A DNA stretch of 26,310 bases, taken from a virus. Below the pieces are notes generated by a model. That model worked only from the letters and a program-made list of their open reading frames with translations, ran no database searches and had not been told where the DNA came from. A program made the position numbers and the translations under genes. Shown here piece after piece: positions 11,598 through 19,615 of this stretch; position 1 is the first letter of the stretch, and each line of letters begins with the position of its first letter. The stretch is taken from positions 1 through 26,310 of the IMG/VR virus record IMGVR_UViG_3300042380_000415. One strand, 5' to 3'.

Positions 11598-14216
11598 ATG
11601 CCCCTTGATGCAGCGGACGGCAGCTGGCCTCGGCTGCTGATGGAGCTGGGCGGGTTGGCGCCCTCCGATCTATGCGACCGCGAAGGGCCCTGCCCCTCCT
11701 GCCAGGTCCTCACCGGTGACGCCGGCAATACCCGTTTTCGATGGGACGACGACACTGGCAGTGGTGGATGGTTCTGTTCTCACTGCGGCGGCAAGGACCG
11801 CATGGGTGGTGGTGGCAATGGGATGGACCTGCTGATGCGGGTCAAGGGCTGGGAGTTTAAGGACGCCTGCCGCAGGGTTGAGGAACACCTGGGCCTGCCG
11901 CAGCCGCAGGCCGCCAAGCCCAAGGCCAAGGGCCGGCCGCATCGCATCCCCGATCAGCCGCCAGCCGATGCCGCGGCCCCCGCACTGGGCCGGGCCACCG
12001 CGCAGTGGTGCTACCGCAATGCCGCCGGTGAGCAGCTGTTCTGGGTGCAGCGCATCCCCAAGCCCGACGGCAAGCTGTTCGTGCACCGGACCTGGCTGGA
12101 CGGTGGCTGGCACTACCCCAGCAAGCGCGACCCGTTCAAGTCGGAATGGCCCACACCCCGGCCGCTCTATCGCCTGCCGGATCTCACCACCAGGCCTGAT
12201 GCCTCGGTGCTGATCACCGAGGGCGAAAAGGCCGCCGACGCTGCTGCCGAGCTGTTTCCTGATCACGTCTGCTTGGCCTGGTGCGGCGGTACGGGCGGCA
12301 TCAACACCGTGGACTGGCAGGCCCTGGCGGGCCGCGACGTGACGCTCTGGCCCGATGCCGATGAGCCCGGCCGAGCGTGCATGGCGAAGGTCGCCGCCAA
12401 GCTGCTGCCCATCGCCGCATCGGTGGCCATCGTTGCCCCCCCAGGGTCGGCGCCCGAAGGCTGGGACCTGGCCGATGCCACCGACTGGACCCAGCGCCAG
12501 GCCATCAACGCCCTGCGGAAGTTCGCCAAACCCGTCGAGGCGCCTGCCGAGCCCGAGCCTGCTGCACCTAAGCCAGAGCCGGTCCGCGTCATCGCCGACC
12601 TCCCGACCTACCGCCCGTTCCTCTGCTTGGGATTCGACGAGGGGGTGTTCTACTACCAGCCCCGCAGCACCGGCCAGGTGGTGGCCATCGCCCGCGGCAG
12701 CCACACCGGCACCAACCTGGTGCAGCTCGCTGAGCTGGGGTACTGGGAGGCGCTCTATCCGTCGAAGACCGGCGTGAACTGGCTGGCCGCCGCATCCTCG
12801 CTGTTCGCTGAGCAGGCCCGGGTGGGCATCTTCAGTCCTGACCGGATCCGTGGCCGCGGCGCTTGGTGGGATGCTGGCAGGTCGGTCCTGCACCTGGGGG
12901 ACCGCCTGCTGATCGATGGCACTCAGCACCCGATCACCAAGGCCCCCAGCTCACGTTTCCACTACCAGCGCCTCGCATCGATCGATCTGCCCGACGGCAT
13001 CGAGCCACTTACCGATCACCTGGGCGCCGAGCTGATCGACATCGCCTCACGGTTCCATTGGGAGGTGCCGGCCTCCGGCCTGCTGCTGGCGGGATGGATC
13101 GCTCTGGCGCCAATCTGCGGCGCTCTCCAGTGGCGTCCGCACCTGTGGTTGACCGCATCGGCCGGCTCAGGCAAGTCCGCCATCCTTGATCGGCTCGTTG
13201 GCCCGCTAATCGAATCGCTGGCGCTGTTTCCTGAGGGCAACACTACCGAGGCATACATCCGCCAGCAGCTCCGCTCCGATGCGGTGCCCGTGGTGTTCGA
13301 TGAGGCCGAATCCAACGAGAAGGCCGACCGCCAGCGCATCCAAAATATCCTCTCGCTGGCCCGGGTCGCCAGCAGCGCCGGCCGCGGCGTGATCGGCAAG
13401 GGCGGCGCCGATGGCACTGCGCAGAGCTTCACCATCCGATCGATGTTTCTGCTGTGCTCGATTTCCACAGCCCTGAAGCAGGGCGCCGATCAATCCCGGT
13501 TCGCTCAGCTCACCCTGCGCAATCCGTCCTATCTGCCGAAGGAGCAGCGCATCGCCCACTGGTCCGCCCTGGACGCTGAGATCACCCGCCTCTGCACGCC
13601 CGAAACCGGCCACCGCCTGATGCTCCGCATGGTGCGCCAGATCCCGATCATCCGCGATTCGGTCGCCGTTTTCCGCAGGGCAGCAGCCGAACGGTTCGAC
13701 AGCCAGCGGCAGGGCGATCAGTACGGCACCCTGCTGGCCGGCGCGTGGTCGCTGATGAGTTCTAGGGCCGCCACCATTGAAGACGCCTATTGCCTCATCG
13801 ACGCCAACGACTGGGAGGCCTACAAGGAACAGTCCGAGGCCGATGAGGAGCGCTGCCTGCAGCACATCCTGCAGCATCAGATCAGGGTGGAAGGCGACCG
13901 GGGCAGCGCCTACAACCGCACCATCTGGGAGCTGGTGGAGCTGGCCCGTGGCAGCGCCGCATCGATGGAGATCGGGCCCGGCGCGGCTGAGTCGCACCTT
14001 GGCCGCATCGGCGTGAAGGTCGAGTCTGACCGGCTGCTGATCAGCAACACGGCAAAGGGGCTACGGCGCATCCTGGACGGGACGCCATGGATGGACTGTT
14101 ACGCCACGGTGCTCACCCGGCTGGCCGGTGCGAAGAAGGCCGGCGTGGTGCGGTTTAAGGGGCTGGCAGGCGTGAGCAGAGCCGTTTCACTGCCCCTTCC
14201 GAGCGCCGAAGCGTAA
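11598..14216 (+). CDS. Primase-helicase with zinc finger, TOPRIM and AAA-type ATPase (872 aa)
   Basis: A primase zinc finger lies at residues 32-63 (CPSC ... CSHC). TOPRIM follows: LITEGEKAADA with Glu208, and DVTLWPDADEPGR with Asp253 and Asp255. A Pro/Ala linker (about 312-330) leads to a DUF927-like region. The ATPase has Walker A SAGSGKS (521-527) and Walker B VVFDEAE (565-571). This combination primes and unwinds DNA for phage replication. It is co-transcribed with the RHH gene and directly precedes the repeat-rich candidate origin; the first repeat overlaps its stop codon. Confidence 0.85.
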   Translation: MPLDAADGSWPRLLMELGGLAPSDLCDREGPCPSCQVLTGDAGNTRFRWDDDTGSGGWFCSHCGGKDRMGGGGNGMDLLMRVKGWEFKDACRRVEEHLGLPQPQAAKPKAKGRPHRIPDQPPADAAAPALGRATAQWCYRNAAGEQLFWVQRIPKPDGKLFVHRTWLDGGWHYPSKRDPFKSEWPTPRPLYRLPDLTTRPDASVLITEGEKAADAAAELFPDHVCLAWCGGTGGINTVDWQALAGRDVTLWPDADEPGRACMAKVAAKLLPIAASVAIVAPPGSAPEGWDLADATDWTQRQAINALRKFAKPVEAPAEPEPAAPKPEPVRVIADLPTYRPFLCLGFDEGVFYYQPRSTGQVVAIARGSHTGTNLVQLAELGYWEALYPSKTGVNWLAAASSLFAEQARVGIFSPDRIRGRGAWWDAGRSVLHLGDRLLIDGTQHPITKAPSSRFHYQRLASIDLPDGIEPLTDHLGAELIDIASRFHWEVPASGLLLAGWIALAPICGALQWRPHLWLTASAGSGKSAILDRLVGPLIESLALFPEGNTTEAYIRQQLRSDAVPVVFDEAESNEKADRQRIQNILSLARVASSAGRGVIGKGGADGTAQSFTIRSMFLLCSISTALKQGADQSRFAQLTLRNPSYLPKEQRIAHWSALDAEITRLCTPETGHRLMLRMVRQIPIIRDSVAVFRRAAAERFDSQRQGDQYGTLLAGAWSLMSSRAATIEDAYCLIDANDWEAYKEQSEADEERCLQHILQHQIRVEGDRGSAYNRTIWELVELARGSAASMEIGPGAAESHLGRIGVKVESDRLLISNTAKGLRRILDGTPWMDCYATVLTRLAGAKKAGVVRFKGLAGVSRAVSLPLPSAEA

Positions 14217-14300
14217 CGCGTAACGCCTCCCGTAACGCTGAGATCGCAGTCGTAGAGCGGGTGTTACGGTTGTAACGCCTTTTGGGGGGTAGATAGCCCC

Positions 14301-14360
14301 ATAGAGAGAAAGGCACGTAGGCACAGGCATGGGTGATACGCCCTAGGCCTCTCTCTCTAT
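14301..14360. repeat. Long hairpin inside the candidate origin
   Basis: ATAGAGAGAAAGGC and GCCTCTCTCTCTAT are complementary over 14 bp with one mismatch, separated by 32 nt. It lies between the two iteron clusters. Confidence 0.6.
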
Positions 14361-14490
14361 CTATATCTCTATTTAAGCGTAACTAACGTAACAACAGGGG
14401 CAAACCGTAGCGGTGGCGCGGGATCTCGCGTTACAGCCGACCGTAACAGCACCGTAACGCACCGTAACGCTCCATGCTGCCTGTTTATTT

Positions 14491-14498
14491 GCTACAGT
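14491..14498 (+). promoter_or_regulatory. Possible extended -10 promoter element
   Basis: TGCTACAGT is an extended -10-like sequence about 19 bp before the ATG at 14517. No clear -35 is seen. It resembles the TGCTACAAT element at 16062-16070. Confidence 0.3.
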
Positions 14499-14516
14499 TA
14501 CGTTTTTACGTCAGAC

Positions 14517-14780
14517 ATGTTTCAAGTGTTGACCGCCGATCAGCTCCCAGAGCCCGTCCGCTTGCAGTCCGCCGCGAAAAAGTCAATCCCCCCTTTGCCG
14601 TTTGAATCCATGCCACCTGGCGGCGCGATCAGGATCCCGTTTGATTTGCTTCCTGTTTGCCCTGATGCGCGGAGGCGCATCCATGCAACGCTCAGAACCA
14701 GGGCCTGCAGGGCTGGTCAAAAGCTGGGCGTCCAGTTTTCCGTTCGCCAAGCTGCCGACGCCTTTTACATCACGTGCTAA
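14517..14780 (+). CDS. Small phage protein, DUF7303-like (87 aa)
   Basis: The sequence has PFESMPPGGAIRIPFDLLP, then DARRRIHATLRTRACRAGQK and FSVRQAADAFYITC. The order yPFe-lppGgafriP ... R...a.lr...rr.g..f..r recalls the small phage proteins grouped as DUF7303, whose role is unknown. It is the first gene after the candidate origin and is followed by an intrinsic terminator at 14884-14911. The ATG at 14517 is the only start giving the full domain. Confidence 0.7.
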   Translation: MFQVLTADQLPEPVRLQSAAKKSIPPLPFESMPPGGAIRIPFDLLPVCPDARRRIHATLRTRACRAGQKLGVQFSVRQAADAFYITC

Positions 14781-14844
14781 GCCTCACCTGCCATCCTCCC
14801 AGTGTGACAATTGGTTAGCTAGCCGCCGCCTGACGGCCATCCCC

Positions 14845-14911
14845 TACACTGCCCTCGGTGCATGGCGCATCGAGTGGACCGCGACCCTCGCCCTGGCAGG
14901 CGGGGGTTTTT
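14845..14911 (+). ncRNA. Possible short structured RNA ending at terminator
   Basis: A TACACT -10-like box (14845-14850) is followed by a hairpin with an 8-bp stem, CTCGGTGC/GCATCGAG (14854-14874), then by the terminator hairpin. The transcript would be about 55-60 nt. No matching -35 is seen, so this is only a candidate. The hairpins could equally be the 3' end of the preceding gene's mRNA. Confidence 0.3.
14884..14911 (+). terminator. Intrinsic terminator after the 14517-14780 gene
   Basis: ACCCTCGCC and GGCGGGGGT form a 9-bp stem (one G-T pair) around a 6-nt loop, followed by TTTT. This separates the replication module from the genes that follow. It argues against the long reading frame that would cross it. 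Confidence 0.75.
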
Positions 14912-14949
14912 CATTGCCACGGCAGACTGTGCGCAGATGCCCTGCCACC

Positions 14950-15180
14950 GTGAAGCGTGCTGCCACCCCTTGGCATTTGCTAGACCGCTCGACCCCATGG
15001 CTGGCCTGGTGGCAGGAGCTGATCCTCAACTGGGTGTCGTCGTGGGATTCCATCGGCTGCCTGACCGTTATCAGCGCTGCTGACCCTGATGAGTTCGCCG
15101 CCTGGGATCTGCCGACTGATCTGGAGCTGCAGCGGATGGAGCCGGAGGAACTGCTGGACGTGCCGGCGGGGGAGGGGTGA
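14950..15180 (+). CDS. Hypothetical protein, start uncertain (about 76 aa)
   Basis: The C-terminal part reads LAWWQELILNWVSSWDSIGC, DEFAAWDLPTDLELQRMEPE and ELLDVPAGEG, which looks coding and acidic. The stop overlaps the next start as TGATG. The frame is open much farther upstream but crosses the terminator at 14884-14911, so the true start is probably after it. I chose the GTG at 14950; a TTG at 14914 is also possible. No family is recognised. Position before the virion gene suggests a structural or assembly role. Confidence 0.45.
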   Translation: MKRAATPWHLLDRSTPWLAWWQELILNWVSSWDSIGCLTVISAADPDEFAAWDLPTDLELQRMEPEELLDVPAGEG

Positions 15181-15923
15181 TGTTGGAGCTCTCGATCACG
15201 ACCAACATTCCCGAGAAAATCGGCAAGCTGGCGCTGCTGACGGATCTCCAGTTCCGCTATGCCGTGGCCCAAGCGATGACCGACAGCGCCAAAGCTGGAC
15301 AGAAGGCCATCACCGACAGCATGAGCCGCTACATCGACCGGCCGACGCCGTTCACTCAGCGCAGCACCTACGTGAGCTTCGCCAACCCGAACCGCATGCG
15401 GGCTGAGGTGGGCTTTAAGCAGTTCGCCACCAAGGGCACACCAGCTGGCAAGTACCTCTCAGCCATGGCCCGTGGTGGGGACCGCTCGCACAAGCGCTCT
15501 GAGTCGGTCCTGCGCGGCGCTGGCGCCATCGGCCGCGGCCAGTACATCGTGCCCCGTCGCGAGTGGCAGGGAGACCCGTACGGCAACGTGCCACGCGGCA
15601 CCATGTCGATGGTGCTGAGTCAGCTCAAGGCGTATCAGGGCAGCCTGTCCTACATGAACGCCAGCAACAGCGCCCGGTCGCAGCGCAGGCGGGCACAGGC
15701 TGGCCAGTTCTTCATGTCGCGATCAGGCCGGGCGATCCTCTACCGCCCGCCTGGCGGGGACAGCCGCGACGTGGAGACGGCCTTCATGGTGCTCGACGAT
15801 GCGCCCAACCATGAGCGGCGCTTCCCGATCGTGCGGCTGCTGAATGAGGAGATCGACCGCACCTATCCCCGGCTGATCAGGAGCAGCCTGGAGGCGGAGC
15901 TGCGGCGGGCTGGGTTCGGGTGA
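15180..15923 (+). CDS. Putative virion morphogenesis / minor tail protein (247 aa)
   Basis: The product begins MLELSITTNIPEKIGKLALL, and a region DRPTPFTQRSTYVSFANPNR is followed by KGTPAGKYLSAMARGGDRSH and KRSES. This motif series occurs in phage proteins of the minor-tail or neck type, where N-terminal helices are followed by a basic mixed domain. The exact role is not settled. The ATG at 15180 shares one base with the preceding stop (TGATG). It is unusual for this gene to precede the terminase genes. Confidence 0.6.
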   Translation: MLELSITTNIPEKIGKLALLTDLQFRYAVAQAMTDSAKAGQKAITDSMSRYIDRPTPFTQRSTYVSFANPNRMRAEVGFKQFATKGTPAGKYLSAMARGGDRSHKRSESVLRGAGAIGRGQYIVPRREWQGDPYGNVPRGTMSMVLSQLKAYQGSLSYMNASNSARSQRRRAQAGQFFMSRSGRAILYRPPGGDSRDVETAFMVLDDAPNHERRFPIVRLLNEEIDRTYPRLIRSSLEAELRRAGFG

Positions 15924-15950
15924 GGGCGGGTGATGGCTGGGCTATGCGTC

Positions 15951-15960
15951 TATGCGCATA
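15951..15960. repeat. TATGCGCATA palindrome with nearby TATGCG copies
   Basis: A perfect 10-bp palindrome is accompanied by a further TATGCG just upstream (15943-15948) and one about 35 bp downstream. It lies in the 204-bp spacer before the HNH gene and may be a regulator site. Confidence 0.3.
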
Positions 15961-16039
15961 AGCGGGTCCCGTCTAGGCAAAGCCGCGCCGGGTGTATGCG
16001 AATGTTGAACTTTTTGGCGATTTCGTTTTCGCAATAAGG

Positions 16040-16070
16040 TTGCACAGTTGCGAAGAACACTTGCTACAAT
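16040..16070 (+). promoter_or_regulatory. Possible promoter before the HNH/terminase genes
   Basis: TTGCAC (16040-16045), a 19-bp spacer and an extended -10 TGCTACAAT (16062-16070) precede the HNH gene. The long spacer makes the -35 doubtful, but the extended -10 is good. Predicted start is near 16077. Confidence 0.45.
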
Positions 16071-16127
16071 GGTGTGGGCCAGCGAGTTCCCGCTCCTGAC
16101 CCGTGACCAACCTGCGAGCACAGGCCG

Positions 16128-17048
16128 ATGAGCGAAAGCGTAGCGCGCCACCTGCACGGCGCCGAAATTGAATCCATCCGCGAGTGGCTTTACTGCGACA
16201 ATTCTTCGCCAAGTGGATTGCGCTGGCGTAAAAGTTTCGGAAAACTTCGCATTCAAGGGCAGCCCGCCGGAAGACTTACGCAGGGCTATTTCTGTTTTTC
16301 GCTTAATCAGTCTTACTATCGAGCCACTGATTTAATACTGCTACTGAATGGCATCTTCCCAGCAGACCCCCGTCAGCGTGCCTGTTTAATTGATGCCGAA
16401 GGTCCGGTAAACGACGCACTAAACCTTCAATGGCATATACCGGTTAAAGAAAAAACCAAACAATCAAGCGTTAAACCTGATTTAGAATCAATAAAAAGGC
16501 GCAAAGAAAGGCGTTTTGTTGATAGCGCTTTAAGCGGCAGAATAGCCGTTATAACTGAAGACACAAGGCTTTTCCGCTTGTGCCCAGGCAATCATTTCTG
16601 GATGGGTCAACCCTTGACGCTGTACAAAATGGGCCATGACGGCAAATGGGAATGCCCTGAGTGCAAGCAGCATGATCAAGAGCTTTACTCTAGGTATTTG
16701 CTGGCAAGGAAAGGGTTTCACATTCGTGTTCACAGAAGCAGGCGAAACCTCAAATCCCTACCTTGGCATGAAGTGCAGCAAAGGTTTGCTCAGTTCGAGC
16801 ACCGCTGCGCCTATTGCGGCTGTGATGGCAAGATGCAGATTGAGCACGTCGTGCCGATCAGCAAAGGCGGGTCTCATTCTGTGGGCAGCATCGTGCCAGC
16901 GTGCAAGCGCTGCAACGCGAGTAAGCACGCAAAGCCGGCCGAAACCTGGTACCGCTCCCAGCCGTTCTTCAGCGAGCTGCGCTGGCGGAAAATCTGCAGG
17001 GTGCTGGGCTGGCAGCGCTCCAGTGTCGGGCAGCTGGCGCTGCTGTAG
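16128..17048 (+). CDS. HNH endonuclease with degenerate N-terminal HNH_3-like half (306 aa)
   Basis: A complete HNH domain lies at residues 227-265: CAYC, IEHVVPISKGG, then CKRCNASKH. The N-terminal half resembles an HNH_3 homing domain: GLRWRKSFGKLRIQGQPAGR, then LTQGYFCFSLN and LLLNGIFPADPR. Its expected catalytic His residues are replaced by Arg and Ala. A second zinc pair, CPEC, lies at 176-179. The first 550 bases are AT-richer than the flanks. HNH enzymes often sit beside terminase genes in cos-type phages and can assist packaging, but this one looks more like a homing enzyme. It has its own promoter-like element. Confidence 0.8.
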   Translation: MSESVARHLHGAEIESIREWLYCDNSSPSGLRWRKSFGKLRIQGQPAGRLTQGYFCFSLNQSYYRATDLILLLNGIFPADPRQRACLIDAEGPVNDALNLQWHIPVKEKTKQSSVKPDLESIKRRKERRFVDSALSGRIAVITEDTRLFRLCPGNHFWMGQPLTLYKMGHDGKWECPECKQHDQELYSRYLLARKGFHIRVHRSRRNLKSLPWHEVQQRFAQFEHRCAYCGCDGKMQIEHVVPISKGGSHSVGSIVPACKRCNASKHAKPAETWYRSQPFFSELRWRKICRVLGWQRSSVGQLALL

Positions 17049-17066
17049 CCCGCAACCCTGGCTTAC

Positions 17067-17093
17067 GCTGGTTGCATGACGGTTGCAACCAGC
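17067..17093 (+). promoter_or_regulatory. Hairpin with terS start codon in its loop
   Basis: GCTGGTTGC (17067-17075) pairs exactly with GCAACCAGC (17085-17093). The loop ATGACGGTT begins with the start codon. An upstream GCAACC at 17052-17057 could form a competing pair. It may control terS translation or act as a terminase-binding site; neither is shown. Confidence 0.55.
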
Positions 17094-17684
17094 CAAGAAC
17101 TCAGCGCTGAAAAGGGTGCTGAGTTGATCCACCGCGAAACCGGCCGCAGCTGCTCAAGGCAGAACCTGGAGAAGCTGTGCCGGAAAGGGGCGCTGAAGGA
17201 AAGCCCCTGCGTGCTGAGCGCCTACCCATTGCGCGTGGATGCGGGCCTGCTGGTGGCCGAGTACCTGGCCAAGGTGGCCCCGTACCAAGCCGAAGCGCAG
17301 CAGCCTGCGGCCAAGGTCAAAACCGCCACCCCCAGCTCAGCGCCGCGCACACTCAGCCACCCGCCCAATGATCCTGACGCTGGCGACCCTGGCGAGGTTC
17401 CCAACTACAACGAAGAACGCGCCTGGCACGAGCGCGAAAAACGCCTGATCGCCGAACTTGACCGCCGCCAAAAAGCCGGCGAGCTGGTCTACAAGGCCGA
17501 CGTAGAGCAGGCGCAGATGGCCATCGCCCTGACCCTGAAAAACCAGCTGGAGGCGCTGCCCAAGCAGATCAAGCAGCAGCTGCCGCACCTGTCGATCAGC
17601 GATGAGGAAATGATCGAGCGGCTGGTGGCCAAGGTGCTCACCGCCGTGGCGGACTGGCGCATGGATCAGGAGGAAGAGGAATGA
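17076..17684 (+). CDS. Terminase small subunit (202 aa)
   Basis: An N-terminal HTH-like segment (LSAEKGAELIHRETGRSCSR, then QNLEKLCRKGAL) resembles the winged-HTH of lambda Nu1-type small terminases. A Pro/Ala linker (about 70-100) leads to a helical C-terminus (AWHEREKRLIAELDRRQKAG ... QMAIALTLKNQLEALPKQIK). The acidic end is MDQEEEE. It would recognise the packaging start and recruit the large subunit. Its stop overlaps the large-subunit ATG (ATGA). The start codon lies in a 9-bp hairpin loop. Confidence 0.8.
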   Translation: MTVATSQELSAEKGAELIHRETGRSCSRQNLEKLCRKGALKESPCVLSAYPLRVDAGLLVAEYLAKVAPYQAEAQQPAAKVKTATPSSAPRTLSHPPNDPDAGDPGEVPNYNEERAWHEREKRLIAELDRRQKAGELVYKADVEQAQMAIALTLKNQLEALPKQIKQQLPHLSISDEEMIERLVAKVLTAVADWRMDQEEEE

Positions 17685-19612
17685 TCACCCGAGACGTACC
17701 AGCCCTGGCGGCAGGGATCGCCGAGTGTTTCCGCCCCAGGCCGGTGCTCAGCGGTGTGGAGTATGCCGACACCTACGGCCACGTGACGGGCAACGCGGCC
17801 AGCAAGGGCCCATGGATCACCCGGCCCTATCAGGCCTACTGGTTCTACGCCTTCGCCTCGCGGCGGGTGCCGATCTTCGTGTGCATGAAGTCCGCCCGTG
17901 TCGGCTGGTCCGAATCGGTAAAGATCGGCGCGGTGCAGTATTACGCGCATTGGAAGCCATCCAAGGTGATGGTGGTGCAGCCGATTGAGAAGGACGCGGA
18001 GGAATACAGCAAGGAAGACATCAGCGACCTGTTTGCCGATACGCCGTGTCTTGATGGCCTTCTGTCGGAGTCGAAATCCCGCGGCACGGCGACCAACACC
18101 ATCCTGTTGAAGAAGCTCACGAATGGCGCACTGATCGACATCGTGAACGCCAAGAGCGGCAAGTCATTCCGGCGCAAGGAACGGCCGGTGGTGATCTTTG
18201 AGGAACCGTCCGCCTACGACCGGATCAACGAGGGCTGCCAGATCAAGCTGGGCATCCGCCGTACAGAGACCTCCTGGAATCCCAAGGTGATCATCGGCGG
18301 CACGCCGATCTTCCCGAACGACAAAACCCATCAGTGGTTCCTGCGTGGTGATCAGCAGTACCGCCATCTGCCGTGTCCGCACTGCAACCACTACCAGCCG
18401 CTGCGGTGGGAGGCGATGGCAAAGGAGGGCCCCGACGCCGGCACCTTCGAGTGCGAGAACTGCAAGGAGCCGATCCGCTACACCTCCCTGCGGGAGATGG
18501 ACGCCCACGGCGGATGGGCCTGCCCACTGGGCCTGGACCGCTCACAGCAAGCGCTGACGGCCGAGGGTGAGCCGGCAGTTGAGAGCCAGTACATCTGGGC
18601 GGCGTACAGCTACCACGCCGGGGCGGTGTGGTCGAAGCTGATCAGTGAGTACCAGGAAGCACTGGAGGCAATGCGCCGGGGTGATACCGACCCGATGCAG
18701 ACCTACCACAACACCGTGCTGGGGATCCCTTGGGAAGACAGCATCGCCGGCAAGCTCACCTGCGACGGACTGGCGGAGCGGCGGAAGAACATCGAGGCAG
18801 GGAACGGCTATCTAGCCGGCACCGTGCCCAACGGCGTGCTGATGGTGACGATCGGCGTGGACACCCAGGGCGGCGGCGGATCGGTTGACGAGCGGGTGGT
18901 GGTGACGGTGTGGGGCTGGGGCCGTGGCGAGGAAGGCTGGCACCTGGGCCACTGGGAGATCGACGGCGACCCGCAACAGAAGGAGACACTGGAGCAGCTG
19001 GAGCAGATCGCGGCGACGAAATGGCGGCGGGATGATGGCGTCGAGGTGCCGGTGGCGATGGGCGCAATCGACGAAGGCGGCCACTCAACCCAGGAGATCA
19101 GGGATTGGTGCCGCAGGCAAGGCGGCCTATGGGTGCCGGTGCGTGGTGATGGCGCCAAAGGCAAGCCACTGGTGGGCCGCGGCACGCCGGTGGATATCAA
19201 CCGGAAGAATCAGCCGGTGCAGAAAAAAGGCCTGCTGCTGTACCGGGTCGGGTACGAAACGAGCGTCTCGCACCTGCAAGGCCGGCTGCGGAACGAGATC
19301 CCCGGGCCTGGGTATCTACACCTGGGCGAGGCCTCGACCGATCAGTTCCTAGCGGAGCTGTTCCCGTGGAAGCGCATGCCGAAGAAGGGCAGCCGCGGCC
19401 GGGAATACCACTGGGACTGCCCGACCGGAATGCGGGATGAGGCGGGCGACTGCACCCGCTACGCCTATGCCGCGATGCAGCTGGTAAGCCGCCGTTACAA
19501 CCGTCAAACCATGTGGGACCAGCTGGCGGCACAGCTGGCGGCCTCCGTAGCCTCAAAGCAGGGAACGGCGCGGCCAACGGTGCGACGCCGTAACTTCAGC
19601 CTGAAGTATTGA
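17681..19612 (+). CDS. Terminase large subunit, GpA family (643 aa)
   Basis: The ATPase has a variant Walker A, KSARVGWSE (70-78), as in lambda GpA, and Walker B VVIFEEPSAYD (170-180). A zinc ribbon lies at 232-261 (CPHC ... CENC). The nuclease domain starts near GVDTQ (Asp394) and continues through MGAIDEGGHS. The C-terminal end RRRNFSLKY is typical of the family. It cuts and translocates DNA into the prohead. Length is normal for GpA. Confidence 0.93.
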   Translation: MITRDVPALAAGIAECFRPRPVLSGVEYADTYGHVTGNAASKGPWITRPYQAYWFYAFASRRVPIFVCMKSARVGWSESVKIGAVQYYAHWKPSKVMVVQPIEKDAEEYSKEDISDLFADTPCLDGLLSESKSRGTATNTILLKKLTNGALIDIVNAKSGKSFRRKERPVVIFEEPSAYDRINEGCQIKLGIRRTETSWNPKVIIGGTPIFPNDKTHQWFLRGDQQYRHLPCPHCNHYQPLRWEAMAKEGPDAGTFECENCKEPIRYTSLREMDAHGGWACPLGLDRSQQALTAEGEPAVESQYIWAAYSYHAGAVWSKLISEYQEALEAMRRGDTDPMQTYHNTVLGIPWEDSIAGKLTCDGLAERRKNIEAGNGYLAGTVPNGVLMVTIGVDTQGGGGSVDERVVVTVWGWGRGEEGWHLGHWEIDGDPQQKETLEQLEQIAATKWRRDDGVEVPVAMGAIDEGGHSTQEIRDWCRRQGGLWVPVRGDGAKGKPLVGRGTPVDINRKNQPVQKKGLLLYRVGYETSVSHLQGRLRNEIPGPGYLHLGEASTDQFLAELFPWKRMPKKGSRGREYHWDCPTGMRDEAGDCTRYAYAAMQLVSRRYNRQTMWDQLAAQLAASVASKQGTARPTVRRRNFSLKY

Positions 19613-19615
19613 GGA

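Larger units (their letters stand above)
14212..14502. other. Candidate replication origin with GTAAC iterons
   Basis: Twelve copies of the GTAAC core lie in this stretch, mostly as CGTAACGC. Direct copies begin near 14212, 14219, 14231, 14272, 14378, 14387, 14442, 14453 and 14463. Inverted copies begin near 14263, 14428 and 14497. Between the two clusters is a pyrimidine-rich, AT-rich tract (about 14350-14375) and a 14-bp inverted repeat (14301-14314/14347-14360, one mismatch). Iterons next to a replication gene and an AT-rich segment are the usual signature of a phage or plasmid origin. No gene is seen between 14217 and 14516. Confidence 0.7.

Noticed and set aside
11670-12929. 419-codon minus-strand open frame
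   Set aside because: It is opposite the primase-helicase, whose motifs are clear. Long antisense frames are common in GC-rich DNA and this one shows no domain.
13206-13997. 263-codon minus-strand open frame
   Set aside because: This is also a GC-rich shadow of the primase-helicase, with low-complexity composition and no recognisable motif.
14602-14949. Long N-terminal extension of the 14950-15180 gene
   Set aside because: It overlaps the 14517-14780 gene and crosses a good intrinsic terminator, so the coding part probably begins later.
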